From: DASYSL01 sp036003365
GTDB taxonomy: Bacteria > Eisenbacteria > RBG-16-71-46 > DASYSL01
DNA length: 12,488 nucleotides
Assembly (NCBI GenBank): GCA_036003365.1
Contig: DASYSL010000120.1
Coordinates: 1 to 12,488, forward strand
Reading direction: 5' to 3'
Shown: positions 8,760 to 12,488 of the stretch, one piece after another
How the letters are laid out: every line of letters starts with the position of its first letter
Numbering within the stretch: position 1 is the stretch's first letter
Translations under genes and position numbers: made by a program
The notes under the pieces: model-generated
Seen by the model: the letters and a program-made list of their open reading frames with translations, nothing else
The model's database searches: none
Told to the model about the DNA's origin: nothing

Positions 8760-8813
8760 GTCCGGCCGCCTTCGCGGGATTACATATGCAGCCATGGTGC
8801 CAAAGGGCCGGAC
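8760..8813. repeat. Inverted repeat, 8-bp stem, 38-nt loop
   Basis: GTCCGGCC (8760-8767) and GGCCGGAC (8806-8813) are exact reverse complements enclosing 38 nt. A tRNA reading was tested and rejected: TTCAAATCCC at about 8823 resembles a T-loop, but no T-stem or acceptor stem forms. Confidence 0.35.
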
Positions 8814-8924
8814 GCGACTCAACTTCAAATCCCATAACGATTTGACGCCATCGACACCGCGAGTCCTTTGGCCGGCACTGATGGGATTCCTCAGGCCTCG
8901 CGGAAGGCGACTGAGGAAACGCGC

Positions 8925-9055
8925 ATGCGCTGGCGCATACGACTGAGCCCGCGCGTGCCACGCTCCACATGCGCCAGCGCATACGACCGAGCCCGCGCAG
9001 GCCATCGCCCCACATGCGCCAGCGCATACGACTGGCCCCGCGCCAGGTGGACCAC
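8925..9055. repeat. Three tandem ~44-nt repeats, each with a 14-nt palindrome
   Basis: Copies start at 8925, 8969 and 9014 (periods 44 and 45 nt). The first 30 nt of each are 26-27/30 identical between copies; the remaining ~14 nt vary but end in CCAC. Each opens with ATGCGC-YR-GCGCAT, a palindromic core. In copy 1 the centre is TG and in copies 2 and 3 it is CA, so the core of copy 1 is the exact reverse complement of the other two. The core is followed by ACGACYGRSCCCGCGC. Spacing and palindromes recall REP/BIME-type or protein-binding iterons more than CRISPR, since there are no unique spacers of constant length. The third copy runs into the 39-nt palindrome that starts at 9047. Confidence 0.75.
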
Positions 9056-9085
9056 TCACTCGCCCTGGGCGAGTGAGTAGTCCAC
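9047..9085 (-). terminator. 39-nt near-perfect palindrome, probable hairpin terminator
   Basis: Two 19-nt arms (9047-9065 and 9067-9085) are inverted around a single T with one non-complementary position. In minus-strand RNA that position is a G-U wobble; in plus-strand RNA it would be a C-A mismatch, so the stem is better on the minus strand. It begins 22 nt past the stop of the propeller gene, exactly where a terminator or mRNA-stabilising hairpin would sit. No U-run follows, so if it terminates transcription it does so without the classic tail. A cruciform or protein-binding site is the alternative. Confidence 0.55.
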
Positions 9086-9107
9086 TTCACATATCTCAGC
9101 ACGCGCT

Positions 9108-11522
9108 TCAGCGCATCCAGACCAGGCGGCGAACCAGCGATTGGCCATCGGAATCCAGGCGCTCGAAGTAGACGCCCGAGGCGACTGCCCGACCGTCGTC
9201 GGTGACACCGTTCCAGGTCGCCTCGTGCGGACCGGCGGCGAGCCAGCCGTTGACGAGCCCCCGCACGCGGCGTCCAGCGACATCGAGGATCTGGAGATGG
9301 GCGGGACCTGCATTCTCGAGTGAGAATTCGATGCGCGCAGCACCCCGTGAGGGGTTCGGCCTGCACTCGCTGAGCCGTAGAGTCGCCGTTCCCTTGGGCT
9401 CGACCGCGACGCCCGGGTTGATGTAGCGGATCCAGTACGGCGAGAAAACGCCGAGATCCGTGCCCTGAAAATCGCCCCCGATCTCGAGGTAGTCATTCGT
9501 GGCGGCGAGGGCGTAGACCGGCCCGTCGAGACCCCCGAAGGGCGCCACCCAGCTCGAACCGTTCCACATCTGGAGCCGGCCATAGTCGACGGTCAGCGAC
9601 AGCATGGTGGTGCCGCCGAGATAGAGCGTGCCGTTGTAGACCGCGAGCGCGTAGGGAACGCCAAGCGCGAATCCGCCGCCCATCGCTGTCCACGCGCCGG
9701 TGGTCGCATCTCGGCGCGCGACGCCCGCAGGGGCCGCCACGCCATCCATCGAAGTGAAGGCGCCGGCGGCGACGATATCGCCGTTGTAGACGGCCAGCGC
9801 ATTGACCGGACCGTCGGCCATTCCCAGCTGGGCGTAATTCACTCCGTCCCAGGCGGACACGCCGTCAGCCGGCGGCAGGAACGGCTTTCCGCCGCGCAGG
9901 CCGCCGATGATCAGGTTGCCGCCCGAAATCGTGAGCGCATGGATGGGGAGAAACTGGCCGACCCCGAGGTCGGTCCAGGTACCGCCCACCAGCTTGGCCA
10001 CGCCGTGCAGCGTGGTGCCGCCCGAGCCGGTGAAGGATCCGGCGGCGTAGACCGTGCCGCCGAAGTTCGCGATCGCGTTCACCGTGTTGTTGAGTCCGCC
10101 ACCAATCGACTGCCACCCACTCACGCTGGTGTATCCGGCGATGTCTTGCGTGCCCGAAGCGCCGCCCGCCTCGCCGAACGCGCCGCCCGCGACCACTTCG
10201 GCACCGAACAGCGGGTCGAAGGTGTGAAGCGCGATCGCCTTCACGTCGCCCCCGGCACCATTCAAGCTTCCGAAGCCGAGCTCGTTGACGTCGCTGCCGC
10301 CGCTCCAGAACACATGGCGGATCGCGTCGGGTCCCCAGTCGAACTGGAACTGCCCGCCAACGTAGGCGTTGAATCCGGAGGTGAGCAGTGCGGAGACGGG
10401 CCCGTTGATCCCGGCGATGAAAGGCAGCCATCGGGTTCCGTCCCAGCGCGCGATGCCTGTGTCAGGCGACGTCGCGGAGAAGTCGAAGCTGCCGATTGCG
10501 TCGAGCTCGTTGTTGTACGCGATCAGAGCATCGACGTGCGGATTCATCGTGCGGCTCAAGCCTCCCGCCGTCGGGGACCAAGCGGTCCCGTCCCAGCGCG
10601 CCACGTTCTTGGCCGTGACCGCGCCGGCGGTGTCGAACTTGCCCGCCGCGAACAGCGATCCGTTGTAGGCGGCCAGGGAGTGAACTTCGGAGCCCGGCGG
10701 TCCGATGCCGCTACTCATCGGCACCCACTGCGTCCCGTTGAACCGCGCGACGCCTCGGATCGACGTGCCGGTGAAGAAGTGCGTGAAGATGCCGCCGCAG
10801 ATGAGATCGCTGTTGAACGAGGTCAGGCAGAGGACGTCTTTGTCGGCGAGCGTTCCGATCCGGATCCACCCCGTGGACTCGAGCCGCCAGACGCCGGGAA
10901 GAATCGCGGCAGTCGAGCAGTAGAGCTGTGTGGCGATCTCGGCCAGCTGAGTGATGGGCGCATCCTTGGTGGGTCCGGCGGCGAGGGTCGTTCCGTCCCA
11001 GGTCGCGAACCCGGTCCAGGTGTTGGTGCTGATGGGGACGAACGAGCCCCCCAGACAAAGCACACCGTCGTGGACGACCATCGAGTTGACCGTGCCCTGG
11101 GGATTCGAGGCATTGCCGTCGCCTGTCATGCCGGTCCCGAGCGTCCGCCAGTGGGAGCCGTCCCAGCGCCCGACGTTTTTCACCGAGTCGGCGCCGATCG
11201 TGTGAAATGTGCCGCCGACGTAAAGCTGGCCGTTGAAGACGGCGAGAGACTTGACCTGGCCGTTTGGAAAACCGCCGAACAAGATGAAGTTCGAACCATC
11301 CCAGGCACGGATACCACCTTGCGAGGCCACCACCAGTAGCGGCGGATTCGGTCCCGCGCCGTCGGCGTCCCACACGGTCGCGCACGTACCCCAATTGAAT
11401 TTGCCGAGCCCGTTGGCCCCATGCCCGGGGCTCGGCCAGAACAGGCCCTGGGCTTGGCAAGCCATGGGCGCTGCCGCGCCCCAAAACATCAATGTGAGAA
11501 CGAAAGGTGTGAGCCGGCGCAT
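9108..11522 (-). CDS. Secreted repeat (beta-propeller-like) protein with FlgD-like C-terminal domain
   Basis: An 804-residue exported protein. Residues 1-24 are a signal peptide (MRR, hydrophobic core, ACQA before Q25). Residues ~45-700 hold about 13 repeats of 45-60 residues built on 'V-x-A-L-A-x-Y-N-G-x-L-Y-x-G-G-x-F' followed by 'VARWDGTxW' and a Gly-rich turn (e.g. VKSLAVFNGQLYVGGTF, VNALAVYNGDIVAAGAF). With the partial first unit this could make 14 blades, i.e. two seven-bladed propellers. Such repeats recall Rax2/delta-60-like surface proteins. The last ~90 residues (LSECRPNPSRGAARIEFSL ... LQILDVAGRRVRGLV ... ATWNGVTDDGRAVASGVYF) are a FlgD-Ig/T9SS-type sorting-like domain, suggesting export and surface attachment. 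The ATG at 11522 has a GGAGG (11528-11532) 5 nt upstream; the frame is open further, but only this start gives the signal peptide. Binding partner unknown. Confidence 0.85.
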   Translation of the reverse strand: MRRLTPFVLTLMFWGAAAPMACQAQGLFWPSPGHGANGLGKFNWGTCATVWDADGAGPNPPLLVVASQGGIRAWDGSNFILFGGFPNGQVKSLAVFNGQLYVGGTFHTIGADSVKNVGRWDGSHWRTLGTGMTGDGNASNPQGTVNSMVVHDGVLCLGGSFVPISTNTWTGFATWDGTTLAAGPTKDAPITQLAEIATQLYCSTAAILPGVWRLESTGWIRIGTLADKDVLCLTSFNSDLICGGIFTHFFTGTSIRGVARFNGTQWVPMSSGIGPPGSEVHSLAAYNGSLFAAGKFDTAGAVTAKNVARWDGTAWSPTAGGLSRTMNPHVDALIAYNNELDAIGSFDFSATSPDTGIARWDGTRWLPFIAGINGPVSALLTSGFNAYVGGQFQFDWGPDAIRHVFWSGGSDVNELGFGSLNGAGGDVKAIALHTFDPLFGAEVVAGGAFGEAGGASGTQDIAGYTSVSGWQSIGGGLNNTVNAIANFGGTVYAAGSFTGSGGTTLHGVAKLVGGTWTDLGVGQFLPIHALTISGGNLIIGGLRGGKPFLPPADGVSAWDGVNYAQLGMADGPVNALAVYNGDIVAAGAFTSMDGVAAPAGVARRDATTGAWTAMGGGFALGVPYALAVYNGTLYLGGTTMLSLTVDYGRLQMWNGSSWVAPFGGLDGPVYALAATNDYLEIGGDFQGTDLGVFSPYWIRYINPGVAVEPKGTATLRLSECRPNPSRGAARIEFSLENAGPAHLQILDVAGRRVRGLVNGWLAAGPHEATWNGVTDDGRAVASGVYFERLDSDGQSLVRRLVWMR

Positions 11523-11580
11523 GGATGCCTCCCGAGGATGGATGCAGCACGGCGGTGGGAGGCCGCCGGAAACGCTCGCG

Positions 11581-11609
11581 ATCATACGCCCGGCGTCCGG
11601 CACCGCCAA
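11581..11609 (-). promoter_or_regulatory. Sigma70-type promoter of the propeller gene
   Basis: On the minus strand, TTGGCG (11609-11604) is followed after exactly 17 nt by TATGAT (11586-11581): 4/6 and 5/6 matches to the consensus -35 and -10. Transcription would start near 11574, giving a leader of about 52 nt with the GGAGG site before the ATG at 11522. It assumes an E. coli-like housekeeping sigma factor. Confidence 0.55.
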
Positions 11610-11641
11610 AGCGTACGCTGCTTTTTCACCAATCCCCTTGA

Positions 11642-11671
11642 GTGACAAGCGCATAGCGCCTGCCCTATCCT
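11642..11671 (+). promoter_or_regulatory. Possible promoter of the plus-strand secreted gene
   Basis: GTGACA (11642-11647) and TATCCT (11666-11671) are separated by 18 nt. The -10 match is only 4/6. A start site 6-8 nt downstream would coincide with the GTG at 11679, which has no Shine-Dalgarno sequence, so the transcript could be leaderless. Weak evidence. Confidence 0.3.
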
Positions 11672-11678
11672 TTCGCGC

Positions 11679-12488
11679 GTGACCCCCGCCGGCCCCGCAT
11701 CTCGCGCACGTGTCGTATCCCTCTTGCTGGCCCTCGGCCTCTTCGCGGCGCCCGCCACGCTCCGCGCCCAGGGTCTCTACCAGCTCAAGGTGACCGACTG
11801 GAACCAGGTCGGACTCTCGGTCACGAACTACGGCTTCTTCGGCAACAACTTCATCTCCAAGTCACCTTCGCTCGAGTACCCGCTCGGCCTGGGCTACGAG
11901 CACATGAGCCGCGCCGGACTCTGGGTGGGTGCTCTGGCCATCACCGACACCGGCGAGGGCTATCACGTCACGACCGGCGCCCTCGATAACGCCCAAGGCT
12001 CGTCGCAAGCGACCGACACGGAATGGAATCCCGCGCCGGGCGGCATCCTGGTGCGCTCGAGCTTGCCCAACAACCGCTATTACCGGCCCGACGCCGTGTC
12101 CGAGCAGGACATCCTTTGCAGCTACCGCGATCAGCCGCCGCGCGGACCTTCCGGCATCAACACCGAGCCCCACGTGCCCATGCACCTGCGCGTGGATCAA
12201 TCCGTGTACTCGTTCAGCATCGAGCCCGCGAGCCACTTCGTGATCTTGCACCTCACGATCGTGAACGAGGGCAACCTGCTGCGCGACGTCTACGCGGGCC
12301 TCTACACCCAGCTCGTGAGCGGCAACAAGAATCTCTATTCCACGTGGCCGCCTTCCGCCACCTCGGGCGCGGGCTCGTGGTATTACCGCCAGTACGTCGA
12401 TTGGGTGGATTCGCTGTCCTTGGTGCGCGAGCATTTCTGCGACCTGATCCAGCCGCCGAGCGACGATCCATTGGAGTGCGTGAACTAT
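11679..12488 (+). CDS. Secreted protein, 5' part only (runs off the window)
   Basis: 270 codons are visible with no stop before the edge. The GTG at 11679 is the only plausible start: an in-frame TGA lies at 11643-11645 and no ATG or TTG follows before the signal peptide. Residues 1-30 are a signal peptide (RARVVSLLLALGLFAAPATLRA) with cleavage before Q31. The mature part begins GLYQLKVTDWNQVGLSVTNYG, then GYEHMSRAGLWVGALAI and later YSFSIEPASHFVILHLTIVNEGN, a beta-rich, Tyr/Asn-rich composition. I recall similar N-termini in large exported proteins of Eisenbacteria-like genomes that end in FlgD-like domains, but cannot confirm that here. No catalytic motif is visible. It is divergent from the propeller gene with 156 nt between starts. 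No ribosome binding site precedes the GTG. Confidence 0.8.
   Translation, partial: MTPAGPASRARVVSLLLALGLFAAPATLRAQGLYQLKVTDWNQVGLSVTNYGFFGNNFISKSPSLEYPLGLGYEHMSRAGLWVGALAITDTGEGYHVTTGALDNAQGSSQATDTEWNPAPGGILVRSSLPNNRYYRPDAVSEQDILCSYRDQPPRGPSGINTEPHVPMHLRVDQSVYSFSIEPASHFVILHLTIVNEGNLLRDVYAGLYTQLVSGNKNLYSTWPPSATSGAGSWYYRQYVDWVDSLSLVREHFCDLIQPPSDDPLECVNY

Larger units (their letters stand above)
8224..9046. other. Gene-free, hairpin-rich intergenic region
   Basis: No reading frame here resembles a known protein on either strand; the frames present are short or spurious. It should hold the clpB promoter and leader (right to left from about 8224), but no confident -35/-10 pair or heat-shock operator was found. 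Base composition from about 8420 to 8900 is less GC-rich than the coding sequence around it. Several dyads stand out: 8340-8356, 8377-8407, 8505-8534, 8587-8601, 8760-8813, and the repeats from 8925. I looked for tRNA, tmRNA, RNase P and SRP RNA signatures and saw none. It could hold an unrecognised structured RNA or a decayed gene. Confidence 0.5.

Noticed and set aside
8745..8840. A tRNA gene suggested by TTCAAATCCC
   Set aside because: The T-stem does not pair, no 7-bp acceptor stem forms, and no D-arm or anticodon arm is in register on either strand.
8925..9055. A CRISPR array
   Set aside because: There are only three degenerate repeats, the non-conserved segments are about 14 nt, too short for spacers, and no cas gene is nearby.
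9939..11339. A 466-codon plus-strand open frame antisense to the propeller gene
   Set aside because: The opposite strand has a signal peptide, regular repeats, a C-terminal domain, a promoter and a ribosome binding site. The plus frame is R/G/V/D-rich noise.
11862..12434. A minus-strand frame of 190 codons opposite the right-end secreted gene
   Set aside because: The plus strand in this interval has a signal peptide followed by a long unbroken frame with sensible beta-rich composition. The minus frame has no recognisable motif.

Overview
The window is GC-rich and gene-dense, with mostly minus-strand genes, frequent 1-29 nt overlaps and strong GGAGG-type ribosome binding sites. Two secreted proteins at the right end fit the FCB/Fibrobacterota-Gemmatimonadota-'Candidatus Eisenbacteria' part of the tree. 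One has a FlgD-Ig/T9SS-like C-terminal domain; the other has the N-terminus of a large exported protein. An Eisenbacteria-like organism is my inference; no marker here proves it.

Left block (7-3142, minus strand). Reading 5' to 3' on the minus strand: a frameshifted remnant of a DUF6544-type gene (3142-2930), a KNH/Ig-like lipoprotein, two adjacent DinB-fold proteins joined by a 4-nt overlap, a DUF2214 membrane protein and a DUF5996 protein. Spacings of -4 to +13 nt suggest one operon that probably continues past the left edge. An SRPBCC-like protein lies just upstream (3143-3715). It is divergent from a plus-strand TMEM175-type potassium channel gene (3757-4332) across only 41 nt.

Middle block (4338-8223, minus strand). 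clpB, a small zinc-ribbon protein, rluE, a 27-residue small ORF and a SpoIIAA/STAS-like protein follow one another. Every junction overlaps by 1-29 nt (ATGA, 29 nt, ATGA, TGATG), so the block reads as one translationally coupled unit joining a protein disaggregase with an rRNA pseudouridine synthase. It ends convergently, 5 nt from the channel gene.

About 0.88 kb follows with no recognisable gene (8224-9107). It is rich in dyad symmetry: several GC hairpins, three tandem ~44-nt repeats each carrying a 14-nt palindrome, and a 39-nt near-perfect palindrome just beyond the stop codon of the next gene.

Right block (9108-12488). An 804-residue secreted protein of about 13-14 propeller-like repeats with a C-terminal FlgD-like domain (minus strand) is divergent from a second secreted protein (plus strand, GTG start, cut by the window edge). 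A good sigma70-type promoter precedes the first. The second may be leaderless.

No CRISPR array, transposase, integrase, rRNA or convincing tRNA was seen. The most unusual items are the hidden 27-codon ORF, the DUF6544 remnant, and the palindrome-rich region downstream of the propeller gene.
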